Below the pieces are notes generated by a model. It worked only from the letters and a program-made list of their open reading frames with translations. It made no database searches and was not told the origin of the DNA. A stretch of DNA of 59,836 nt from Acidobacteriota bacterium (GTDB taxonomy: Bacteria; Acidobacteriota; UBA890; WLXD01): positions 1-59,836 of the forward strand of contig JAJCXS010000289.1 in the NCBI GenBank assembly GCA_029263335.1, given 5' to 3'. The translations under genes were made by a program, and so were the position numbers. Of the stretch, positions 52,895 to 59,836 are shown in pieces. How positions within the stretch are numbered: the first letter of the stretch is position 1; each line of letters opens with the position of its first letter.

Positions 52895-53394
52895 GGGGCG
52901 AGCGGGTACTCGAGAGCGATGCGCGGGGCGGGCCGGAAGCCGACATCGCGGAGGAACCCGAGAAGGTCCCACTGATCCCAGTCGACCTCGGTCTGGATAT
53001 GTTCCACCCGCAGGCCACGAAGATTGTGGATGAGCTGGTCGAGCATCGCATGCGCCACACGGCGCCCTCGAAACTCGGGGTCCACGCCGATGCTATCGAT
53101 GGTGGCGTAGGTGTCCATGTGCCCGTATTCACCGTGGTAAACGCGGCCGATGACAAAGCCCACCACCAAGTCGTCGATCTCGGCGGCGAGCGACACCCGG
53201 ATGCCGGACTCGCGCAGCGCCGTGTCGATGCGTGTTTCGTAGTAACCGCGGCGATCCACACCGGTGGCGGCACGATCGATACGAACGAGTCGCCCCAAGT
53301 CTTCAACGCGCAGCTCGCGGACGGTGATTCCGTCGGTGGGGCTCTCGCCGGGCTTCAGATCGAGATCGACGCCAGTGGTCTTGTTCGGGTCCAT
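52891..53394 (-). CDS. GNAT-family N-acetyltransferase in the benzoyl-CoA operon
   Basis: 167 residues. Acetyl-CoA binding motif A is IDSIGVDPEFRGRRVAHAMLDQL (R-G-R-R-V-A pyrophosphate loop), and the terminal GFRPAPRIALEYPL gives the beta-6/7 strands. Probably acetylates a protein lysine or small molecule. The benzoate cluster of Rhodopseudomonas palustris also contains a putative GNAT gene (badL, from memory), which suggests a link to control of acyl-CoA metabolism. Lies 10 bases after the SDR gene and overlaps the TetR gene. Confidence 0.82.
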   Translation of the reverse strand: MDPNKTTGVDLDLKPGESPTDGITVRELRVEDLGRLVRIDRAATGVDRRGYYETRIDTALRESGIRVSLAAEIDDLVVGFVIGRVYHGEYGHMDTYATIDSIGVDPEFRGRRVAHAMLDQLIHNLRGLRVEHIQTEVDWDQWDLLGFLRDVGFRPAPRIALEYPLAP

Positions 53395-53404
53395 GGGCCT
53401 TGCT

Positions 53405-54106
53405 CTACAGGTACTGGCCGCCATCCACTCGGACCACCTGTCCGGTGACGTAACTGGAGGCGGGCGAGGCGAGGAATGCGATGACATCGGCAACCTCTTG
53501 CGGGCTGCCCAAACGTTCGAGGCACGACTGATCGATGGCGGCTTGCTTGACCGAATCGGGCAGGTCGGCCGTCATCGCGGTGTCGATGTAGCCGGGACTC
53601 ACGGCATTGACCCGGATCCCGAAGCGGCCCCCCTCGCGGGCCATGGTCTTTGCCAGGCCGATGAGACCCGCCTTGGAAGCGGAGTACGCGCTGAGGCCGA
53701 ACTTGCCGCGCTCGCCATTGATCGAGGAGATGAGCACGATCGAGCCGCTGCCTTGAGCACGCATGTGCGGCACCGCCGCACGGCACAGATGGAAGGCTGA
53801 ATCGAGGTTGACCGAAAGGACGGCATCCCAATCCGCTGCCGGCATCTTCCACAGCACCGCATCGCGGGTGATGCCGGCCGCATGAACGAGAACGTCGAGG
53901 CCACCCAGCGCCGCAACGGCGTCCTCGATAGCGCGTTCGCAGTCTTCCGCGACCGTCAGGTCGGCCACCGTGTTCCAAGTCGCTCCTGCCGGTAAGTGAT
54001 CTTCGCGATCGACCGCTCCGACGACGAAGCCGTCGCGCGCCAACGCCGCCACGGTGGCCCGGCCGATGCCGCCAGCAGCGCCGACCACCAGGGCCTTTCG
54101 TTCCAT
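53405..54106 (-). CDS. Short-chain dehydrogenase/reductase in the benzoyl-CoA operon
   Basis: 233 residues, ATGA overlap with bcrD. NAD(P) motif GAAGGIGRA (residues 8-16), catalytic Ser in [11 protein letters not shown], Tyr-x3-Lys in YSASK (about residues 144-148), and the C-terminal [15 protein letters not shown]. FabG-like overall. By position it may oxidise 6-hydroxycyclohex-1-ene-1-carbonyl-CoA, a step done by a zinc-type dehydrogenase (Had) in Thauera, or a BadH-like 2-hydroxycyclohexanecarboxyl-CoA. The cofactor site has Asp at the end of beta-2 (GAVDRED), which favours NAD. Confidence 0.85.
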   Translation of the reverse strand: MERKALVVGAAGGIGRATVAALARDGFVVGAVDREDHLPAGATWNTVADLTVAEDCERAIEDAVAALGGLDVLVHAAGITRDAVLWKMPAADWDAVLSVNLDSAFHLCRAAVPHMRAQGSGSIVLISSINGERGKFGLSAYSASKAGLIGLAKTMAREGGRFGIRVNAVSPGYIDTAMTADLPDSVKQAAIDQSCLERLGSPQEVADVIAFLASPASSYVTGQVVRVDGGQYL

Positions 54107-54936
54107 CAGGCGACGCCTCGCTCGCGTAACTTCTCGTGGCGGAAAGCACCCCATAGTGCCGCGCCGAGCGCGCCAGCAAAGATCGAGTCGCCGTGCGTAC
54201 GCAGCTCAGCCGGCACGCCCTGACGCTCGATTTCCTCGCCGAGCGCTGCCACCAGTCCGGTGTCCATGGCCAGCCCGCCGGTCATGAGAATCACCCCCTT
54301 GACGCCGGCCGCGCGCAGCAAGCGGGCATAGCGCTCTGCCATGGACAAGTGGATGCCCTTGAGGATGTCCTCGGTCTTGATGCCGCGCGAGACCATGTTG
54401 ATCACGTCCGTTTCCGCCAGTACCGCGCAGATCCCGGAGGGAGCTTCCGGTTCCTGGGATTGCCGTGACAGCTCGCCAACCTCCGAAAGACTACAGCCGA
54501 GATAGCGGGCGATGTTCTCGAGAAACTGTCCCGACCCCGAAGCGCACTGCGATGTCATGCGATATCCCAGCACCTTGGAGCGCTCGTCCATGAGGATAGC
54601 GCGCGCGTGTAGCCCGCCCACGTCCAGAACGCCGCGAGCTTCGGGCTCCAGTTCTACGGCGCCGCGGGCGTGGGTGGTCATGCCGTAGAAGTGGCCGGTT
54701 CGGAAGGTGACGAACTCGCCCTCGCCGGTGGTGGCGACGTAGTCGAGGTCGTCTCGGGTCAGGTCGATTTCGCCAAGCGCCGTGTCGACGACCTCGTCAA
54801 CGACAGCGGCGATATCGCGACGTCGAATTCGCTCGAAGCGCTGCCCCAGCCGTTCGGCGTTCTGGCCGGCATCGCTACGCGCAATAACGCACTTGACCGT
54901 GCTGGCGCCGACATCGATCCCACAAGTCGTAGTCAT
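54106..54936 (-). CDS. bcrD: Benzoyl-CoA reductase subunit D (ATPase/activator)
   Basis: 276 residues, ASKHA-fold ATPase of class I benzoyl-CoA reductase (BcrD/BadG). Phosphate loop [12 protein letters not shown] at the N-terminus; [43 protein letters not shown] (Cys ligand of the bridging [4Fe-4S]) and [18 protein letters not shown] match Thauera BcrD almost residue for residue. ATP hydrolysis drives the low-potential electron into the BC module. Overlaps bcrA (ATGA) upstream and the SDR gene downstream. Confidence 0.95.
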   Translation of the reverse strand: MTTTCGIDVGASTVKCVIARSDAGQNAERLGQRFERIRRRDIAAVVDEVVDTALGEIDLTRDDLDYVATTGEGEFVTFRTGHFYGMTTHARGAVELEPEARGVLDVGGLHARAILMDERSKVLGYRMTSQCASGSGQFLENIARYLGCSLSEVGELSRQSQEPEAPSGICAVLAETDVINMVSRGIKTEDILKGIHLSMAERYARLLRAAGVKGVILMTGGLAMDTGLVAALGEEIERQGVPAELRTHGDSIFAGALGAALWGAFRHEKLRERGVA

Positions 54937-56282
54937 GCTGCGGCCTCCTCTGTACTCTCGTCGGCGTCTTCGGCCCGGCGCGCGAAGATCGCGGCGCCGA
55001 GGGCTCCGGTATAGATCGAGGCGGCGGAGATGTTGATCTTCCGCTCCCCGTAGTTCTCGGTAACGAGTTCGCGCAGGGCGCGCACGGCAGCGGGGTTGCG
55101 GGCGACGCCGCCGGTGAAAGTGAAGTCGTCGTGCACCCCGCCCGAGCGCGCCAGCAGTGACATGGCCCGCAACATGATGGCGCGATGCAGGCCAGCGAGG
55201 ATGTCCTCACGCTGCTGCCCGAGGTTCAGTCGATCGCGTAGCTCGGCGCCAGCGAACACCGTGCAGGTGCTGTTGATCTTCACCTTGCGGGTCGACTTCA
55301 TCGCCATAGGGCCGAGTTCATGTACACCGAGGTTCATCTCGTCTGCGATATAGCCCAGGTAGCGACCACAACCGGCCGCGCAGCGATCGTTCATCTGGAA
55401 GCCGGTAACGATGCCGCGTTCGTCCACCTGGATGGCCTTGGTGTCCTGTCCACCAATGTCGAGGACTGTACGGGTGCTCGGGAACGTGGCGTGAGCGCCA
55501 AGGCCATGGCACAGGATCTCGCTGCGGATCGAGGCCTTCGGGAAGGGCAGCCGGGCGCGACCATAGCCGGTGCCCACATGGGCGCGCTCCTGCAGCGGCA
55601 TCCCGACCGCGTACTCCATCAGCTCGGCCGCGCGAGCGCGCTCGCCGGCTTCCAGGCCGGCAGCCTCCAGCAGTCGATCCAGAGCCTGCCCGACGTGCTC
55701 CTCGAAGGACACCTCGAGTTCCTGGTTCTCAACCTTGATGATGGCCTTGTCGAACATGCCGATCAGCACGTCCTGCGGCATGGTGCCCGGGTCGGCGGCT
55801 TCCTCGGACAGCTGCATGAAGGAACTGGAAGCGAGGTCGCGGAAGAAATCGGACTTGCGTTCGGCACCGGGCACGAACAGGGCTGGCGCACGGACCTCCA
55901 TTTCGTCGACGATCTCGCCCAGAACGCGGTCGAGCGCCGGCTGCCAGCTCTTGTAGAAATCGTTGCGTGCGGCCACCAGCAATTCCGCCCGTAGCGCGTC
56001 GAGCGCGGCACCGTGCTTGGCCTCGGCGAACGAGGCCGCGATGACCGGGAGTAGAAGTTCGGTTCGCGGCGCCAGCTCGGCGTCGGCTTCGAGGGTCCGC
56101 CGAGCCAGTGCGAAGCGGGCGTCGACGAATGCCTCGGCCCGCGCCACCGCGCAGGCGACGTCATAGTTGGAACGGCTGTTGGTAATGCCCCGGCCGAGGA
56201 TGGCGCCTTCGCTATCGAGGATTACCGCCTTGGTGGTGGTCGATCCGAGGTCGATGCCGACCCAGCAGTCGAGGCCGTTCAT
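54933..56282 (-). CDS. bcrA: Benzoyl-CoA reductase subunit A (ATPase/activator)
   Basis: 449 residues, second ASKHA ATPase of the class I enzyme. GIDLGSTTTKAVILD phosphate loop, TRTVLDIGGQDTKAIQVD, NDRCAAGCGRYLGYIADEM (Cys ligand of the cluster shared with BcrD) and NSTCTVFAGAEL. It has the large insertion between the two ATPase lobes (about residues 55-230) that distinguishes BcrA from BcrD. Overlaps bcrB and bcrD by four bases each. Confidence 0.95.
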   Translation of the reverse strand: MNGLDCWVGIDLGSTTTKAVILDSEGAILGRGITNSRSNYDVACAVARAEAFVDARFALARRTLEADAELAPRTELLLPVIAASFAEAKHGAALDALRAELLVAARNDFYKSWQPALDRVLGEIVDEMEVRAPALFVPGAERKSDFFRDLASSSFMQLSEEAADPGTMPQDVLIGMFDKAIIKVENQELEVSFEEHVGQALDRLLEAAGLEAGERARAAELMEYAVGMPLQERAHVGTGYGRARLPFPKASIRSEILCHGLGAHATFPSTRTVLDIGGQDTKAIQVDERGIVTGFQMNDRCAAGCGRYLGYIADEMNLGVHELGPMAMKSTRKVKINSTCTVFAGAELRDRLNLGQQREDILAGLHRAIMLRAMSLLARSGGVHDDFTFTGGVARNPAAVRALRELVTENYGERKINISAASIYTGALGAAIFARRAEDADESTEEAAA

Positions 56283-57568
56283 CCGGTTGCTCCCACGGGC
56301 TGTCGCCGCTGTTCGATCATCTGCAGGTACGACTCCAGACGGTTCTTGATGTTGGCGGCCGAGAAGTATCGCGGATCCACCAGGTCACTCTCGATGAAGC
56401 CACCCGGCACCCCCGTGCGTTCTTCTACTTCGCGCAGAATGACGAGCTGCCCGGCGGAGAACGAGTTGCACGACTTCACCGAGTTGATCAGGAAGCCATC
56501 GGCGGAATACTCGCGCACGTAGTCGCTGATCAGGTCGACACGCTGCGGCAGGTTCAGGTTCGTGTAGCAGCCGAGGCAGTACCGCGCGAGCGACTCCAGC
56601 GGCTTGCTCGGATCGTGGCGGAAGCCGCGATCGTACAGGCCGCCGACCTTGGTGTAGGTGCTGGCAACACAGACGGCGTTCTCTTCGTAGAACATCTTCC
56701 AGAACTCACGAAAATGCGTCCAGTTCGGTGGCCCCTCGACGACCAAGCGGTAGCGCTCGTCGGTAACCTCGCCGGCTGGAGTGACGGGCCCCTTGCCTGC
56801 CGCGATCCTCGCGTCGACCTCGGAGCGCAGCGCCTGGTAGTAGTCGATGCCGGCCTGGGTGCCACGGAACGCCGAAAAGATCGGGCCGATGTAGAAGACG
56901 CCGCCGAAGTAACCGTCGATCGGGCTCGGGCGGTGCTTGGCCGATTCGAGGACGTAGACGAAGTCTTCTTCCGCCTGCGCCGAGAGCGCCAGACGTTCCG
57001 ACACGGCGTCCTCGTCGAAGCTCTTGCCCGTCACCTTCTCGAGCTTGGGGATGACCGATTCCTCCAGCTGCCGCACGATGTAATCGACCATCTCCTGCGT
57101 AATTTCGCCCCCGCCCTGGTAGGGAACGTGCAGCATGGCGATCTCGCAGTCGTACTCCTGCTTGAGCAGCTCGAACCACTTCATGAACGTGAAGCAGCCG
57201 GTGTACGAGAGCAGCAGCAGGTCGGGGTCCGGGATGTGCTCGCCGGTGGGCCCGATGTTGCCGCCCTTGAGCATGCCGATGTCGCACTTCACGTAGGTGC
57301 AGACATCCTCCGAGTGGCCGAGCTTCTCGGCTTCGCGGACGAAATCGCCGGATTGCTTGCGCATCCCCGACTGCAACGCGTTGATCTCCGGCAGCACCGG
57401 GAGCATGTCGAACGAGCGGATCAACTCGGTAAGGTTGCCCGGCACGAAGGTATAGGCAGTCTTGGCGCCGGTCTCGGGAGCCTGGGCGAGCGCATGGTAA
57501 TGCTCGCCCAGAATCTTCTTCTGCAGGGCCATGCTGGCATCGCGCTGGGCCGGAACTGTCTCTGTCAT
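56279..57568 (-). CDS. bcrB: Benzoyl-CoA reductase subunit B
   Basis: 429 residues from the ATG at 57568, which overlaps the bcrC stop. With BcrC it forms the module that binds benzoyl-CoA and reduces the aromatic ring to cyclohexa-1,5-diene-1-carbonyl-CoA. TFVPGNLTELI, GHSEDVCTYVKCDIGM, LLSYTGCFTFMKWFELL, YCLGCYTNLNLPQR and SVKSCNSFSAGQ carry the conserved Cys ligands, aligned closely to Thauera BcrB. 2-hydroxyacyl-CoA dehydratase superfamily. Confidence 0.95.
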   Translation of the reverse strand: MTETVPAQRDASMALQKKILGEHYHALAQAPETGAKTAYTFVPGNLTELIRSFDMLPVLPEINALQSGMRKQSGDFVREAEKLGHSEDVCTYVKCDIGMLKGGNIGPTGEHIPDPDLLLLSYTGCFTFMKWFELLKQEYDCEIAMLHVPYQGGGEITQEMVDYIVRQLEESVIPKLEKVTGKSFDEDAVSERLALSAQAEEDFVYVLESAKHRPSPIDGYFGGVFYIGPIFSAFRGTQAGIDYYQALRSEVDARIAAGKGPVTPAGEVTDERYRLVVEGPPNWTHFREFWKMFYEENAVCVASTYTKVGGLYDRGFRHDPSKPLESLARYCLGCYTNLNLPQRVDLISDYVREYSADGFLINSVKSCNSFSAGQLVILREVEERTGVPGGFIESDLVDPRYFSAANIKNRLESYLQMIEQRRQPVGATG

Positions 57569-58746
57569 GCGTCGCTCCAAAGCTTCAGGGCGTCGGCGAA
57601 CGTCCCTGCTTGTTCGCGGATGGTCTGGAATTGCCCCGTGTTCTCCGAGTACTTCATGCTGATGTGTGAGATGCCGCGCTCGTCCAGCGCGCGCGCCAGC
57701 ATGGGCCTGTCGAGCAAGGCAGGATCACAGAAAGAGGGGGCGGCAAAGATCACGCCTTCTGCCTGGCGCTTGTCGACCATGTCGGCGAGTTCCGCGCCCT
57801 TCACTTTCTCGTCGATGTAGATGAAGGAGGCGGCGGCTGCCTTGTCCAGGAAGGCCTTCACCAGGGCGTCGACGGGGTCGCCGACAGGACCTTCTGGGTC
57901 GATGATCGGCTCCGTAATCATGCGCGGGCCCAGCAGTAGATCGTCGTCGACGATCCAGCAGCCGGCCCGTTCGAGAGTGCGCAGCAGGCCGAGCGGCGGT
58001 TGCTCGCAAAAGGCGCCCGCCAACACGATGCGACTGTTGTCCATGAGCGGACGATCGGAATTCGTCGCTGCCTCGGTGTACTCACGCAGGAGCTCGTTGT
58101 GTTCCTGCACAGGAAGCACCAGCCCCGCCCGTTGCATGAGGTAGACCTCGGACGTGGGGGCGAGCCAGGGACGCTCACTGCGCAGGTCGTACAGATTCCG
58201 CAGCAGCCGGCGATTCTCGTCGTGCAGGGCGATCGCGGTCCACATCGACTCGTCGGTGATCTCGATCTCGCCGAGCTTTTCGAGGTCAGCGCGCAGCGAC
58301 GTAATCTCGTGGCGCCACCAGTTGCCACCAATCTCCGGATCGAAGTTCTGCGGCACATCGACGTACTTGACGTACTTGTCGGGAAACTCCAGCTTCCATA
58401 TGCCGGACATGTTGCGAATGACGTCGCAGGTGGAGGGGAACAGGAAGCCGTCGCATACGTCGAGGCGGCCCGAGAGCCCCAGCTCGACGACGCTGCGCGG
58501 GATGTGACAGATGTACGACTGGAAGTAGGCATCACCGCGGATGATCTCGACCTGGTCGGTGCCGCCGATGATGCCGACCGGGTGCATCCCGGCGGCGGTG
58601 ATGATCTCGATGGGGACGAACACCGGCAGGTAGCCGACCACGCGGCGCGCGGGATCGGCCTCCTTCCAGGCGGCGACCCCGGTCAGGTCGACATCGAGGG
58701 CCAGCGCCTCGGCGCGTGCTACCAGTTCTTCTACCGTTGATGCCAT
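57565..58746 (-). CDS. bcrC: Benzoyl-CoA reductase subunit C
   Basis: 393 residues from the ATG at 58746, overlapping the dch stop. Partner of BcrB. GYLPVFVPIEIITAAGMHPVGIIGG, YICHIPRSVVELGL, CDGFLFPSTCDVIRN and GVIFAAPSFCDPALLDRPML are the conserved blocks and Cys positions. Gene order dch-bcrC-bcrB-bcrA-bcrD follows Thauera aromatica, except that the dehydrogenase gene is placed differently. Confidence 0.94.
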   Translation of the reverse strand: MASTVEELVARAEALALDVDLTGVAAWKEADPARRVVGYLPVFVPIEIITAAGMHPVGIIGGTDQVEIIRGDAYFQSYICHIPRSVVELGLSGRLDVCDGFLFPSTCDVIRNMSGIWKLEFPDKYVKYVDVPQNFDPEIGGNWWRHEITSLRADLEKLGEIEITDESMWTAIALHDENRRLLRNLYDLRSERPWLAPTSEVYLMQRAGLVLPVQEHNELLREYTEAATNSDRPLMDNSRIVLAGAFCEQPPLGLLRTLERAGCWIVDDDLLLGPRMITEPIIDPEGPVGDPVDALVKAFLDKAAAASFIYIDEKVKGAELADMVDKRQAEGVIFAAPSFCDPALLDRPMLARALDERGISHISMKYSENTGQFQTIREQAGTFADALKLWSDA

Positions 58747-59513
58747 CAGCCGTTCTTCCATTCCGGGTTGCGCTTCTCGATAAAGGCACGGATGCCTTCG
58801 CTGCCGTCGTGCAGGCTCAGTAGATCGTCCAGGTAAGTCCGTTCCTGGGTCGCTAGCCGGTCGTTGAAAGCGTCACTCCAGGCGCCGCGGAGGGTGGCTG
58901 TCGCGACCCGCAGCGAGGCGGCCGAACGCGACAGGTAGTGAGCCTCCACCAGCGACTGCAGGGTCTCGTCGAGCTGGCCATTGTCGACGACCTGGCTTAC
59001 CAGGCCGTAGCGCAGCGCTTCGGTGGCGTTGAAGTCGCGCCCGCTCAGCAGGATGTCCTCCGCGACCGCGCGGGGCACACCCGACTGCAGGAATGCCGTC
59101 GCCGCTGGCGCGAACACGCCCAGGCGAATTTCCGCTGCGGCGAAGATGGCGCCTTCCTCCGCAACAATCTGACCGCAGGCCAGCGCTACCTCGAGGCCGC
59201 CGCCAAGACACCGGCCCTGTACGAGGGCGATGGTGGGGTAGGGGAATCCGGCCAGGATCCGGACCGCATCGCCCATGGCCGCGAGCATGCCGGGGGCCTG
59301 TTCGGGAAGATGTTCCTCGACGCTGGCGCCGAAGGAAAAGTGCTTGCCCGAAGCGCGGACCACGAGGAGTTTTGCCTCGCGGTCGGCCGCGGCCACGCCC
59401 ACCTCCCGGGTGAGGGCCCGACACAGCTCGCCATCGAGAACGTTGCCCGGATGGCTGTCGAGGGTGATAACGCGGACGGCCCCATCGTGGGTCACGTCGT
59501 GTAGCAGGCTCAA
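58746..59513 (-). CDS. dch: Cyclohexa-1,5-diene-1-carbonyl-CoA hydratase
   Basis: 255 residues of the crotonase superfamily, starting at a TTG that overlaps the oah stop (TTGA). Adds water to the dienoyl-CoA made by benzoyl-CoA reductase, giving 6-hydroxycyclohex-1-ene-1-carbonyl-CoA. HFSFGASVEEHLPEQ and GRCLGGGLEVALACG form the oxyanion-hole regions, and AEIRLGVFAPAATAFL and FIEKRNPEWKN resemble Thauera Dch. A general enoyl-CoA hydratase is excluded mainly by the operon context and the ASVEEH block. Confidence 0.9.
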   Translation of the reverse strand: MSLLHDVTHDGAVRVITLDSHPGNVLDGELCRALTREVGVAAADREAKLLVVRASGKHFSFGASVEEHLPEQAPGMLAAMGDAVRILAGFPYPTIALVQGRCLGGGLEVALACGQIVAEEGAIFAAAEIRLGVFAPAATAFLQSGVPRAVAEDILLSGRDFNATEALRYGLVSQVVDNGQLDETLQSLVEAHYLSRSAASLRVATATLRGAWSDAFNDRLATQERTYLDDLLSLHDGSEGIRAFIEKRNPEWKNG

Positions 59514-59836
59514 CTTTCTGCCTCGCCATACTGAGGCGAGATCGTTCGGATCAGCGTGTCATCCCATGCTTCGCCACGGGCAAGGCGACGCCGTAGTTCG
59601 ATGAAATCGACCTCGCGGCCGACCTCGCGATTGCCCTCGTGGAAAGCGCGGAAGCCCGCCTTGGCCTCGGCAAACATGTTCAGTGCCAGCCAGGCGCGGT
59701 TGGACTCGCGGTTCTGATCCCAGTGTTCCTTCTTCTTCTTGCGCATCGACTCGATCGTCTTCGTCGTGCACTCGGGCATCAGATAGAGGATCTTGGTGAC
59801 GAGCTGTTCGACGCCGCCGTCCAGCAGCTCGAAGTC
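59510..59836 (-). CDS. oah: 6-Oxocyclohex-1-ene-1-carbonyl-CoA hydrolase, C-terminal part only (cut by window edge)
   Basis: The last 108 residues of a crotonase-family enzyme; the frame continues past the right edge. CTTKTIESMRKKKKEHWDQN, ESNRAWLALNMFAEAKAGF and EVDFIELRRRLARGEAW correspond to the C-terminus of Oah of the benzoyl-CoA pathway, which hydrates and hydrolytically opens the ring to 3-hydroxypimelyl-CoA. Overlaps dch by four bases, so it is part of the same operon. Confidence 0.88.
   Translation of the reverse strand, partial: DFELLDGGVEQLVTKILYLMPECTTKTIESMRKKKKEHWDQNRESNRAWLALNMFAEAKAGFRAFHEGNREVGREVDFIELRRRLARGEAWDDTLIRTISPQYGEAES

Noticed and set aside
52895..52972. N-terminal extension of the TetR protein by 26 residues
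   Set aside because: The extension is Arg/Pro-rich, lies wholly inside the GNAT gene, and the GTG at 52894 gives the usual stop/start overlap and a normal TetR length.

Overview
The window comes from a high-GC, Gram-negative-type bacterium. It shows many Sec/Tat/lipoprotein signals, periplasmic multihaem cytochromes, and very dense operons in which most genes overlap by ATGA, GTGA or TTGA. The gene content points to a facultative respirer: two alternative complex III (ACIII) loci, an A2-type caa3 oxidase, a membrane-bound nitrate reductase, and ATP-dependent class I benzoyl-CoA reductase. The phylum cannot be fixed from the sequence alone. Myxococcota, Desulfobacterota-like, Binatota-like or Acidobacteriota-like lineages would all fit. 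No rRNA, tRNA, insertion sequence or CRISPR array was seen.

Layout. 1-1818: gamma-glutamyltransferase, cut by the left edge. 1943-14352: aerobic chain operon actABCDEF, a small membrane protein, sco, coxBACD. 14469-21178: miscellaneous genes (small membrane protein, PQQ-type propeller, NTF2-like protein, serine hydrolase, aldehyde dehydrogenase family protein, NnrS). 21325-26824: a membrane b-type/pentahaem c-type cytochrome followed by two FG-GAP repeat proteins. 26865-29644: sensor kinase and sigma-54-dependent response regulator. 29827-47401: a near-perfect sigma-54 promoter and then one continuous 17.5-kb operon: dihaem cytochrome (narC-like), narGHJI, a 31-codon ORF, narK, a complete second ACIII (actABCDEF) and a membrane Fe-S protein. 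47445-51206: pseudopilin, FAD amine oxidase-like protein and tryptophanase. 51225-59836 (minus strand): an anaerobic benzoyl-CoA operon, oah (partial), dch, bcrC, bcrB, bcrA, bcrD, an SDR dehydrogenase, a GNAT acetyltransferase, a TetR regulator and selD.

How the parts fit. Benzoyl-CoA dearomatisation and ring hydration yield reduced carriers that enter the quinone pool. Quinol can then be oxidised by NarI/NarGH (nitrate) or by either ACIII, which pass electrons to periplasmic cytochromes or to caa3. Placing a second ACIII inside a sigma-54 nar operon suggests a dedicated quinol:cytochrome branch for anaerobic or denitrifying growth, regulated by the neighbouring kinase/regulator pair. This copy keeps four cysteines for an N-terminal [4Fe-4S] cluster that the aerobic copy has lost.

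The most surprising single gene is selD. Its reading frame runs through an in-frame UGA exactly at the catalytic Cys/Sec position, followed by a textbook bacterial SECIS hairpin. It is therefore a selenoprotein, and the host must decode selenocysteine. selD is translationally coupled to the TetR gene at the end of the benzoyl-CoA operon.
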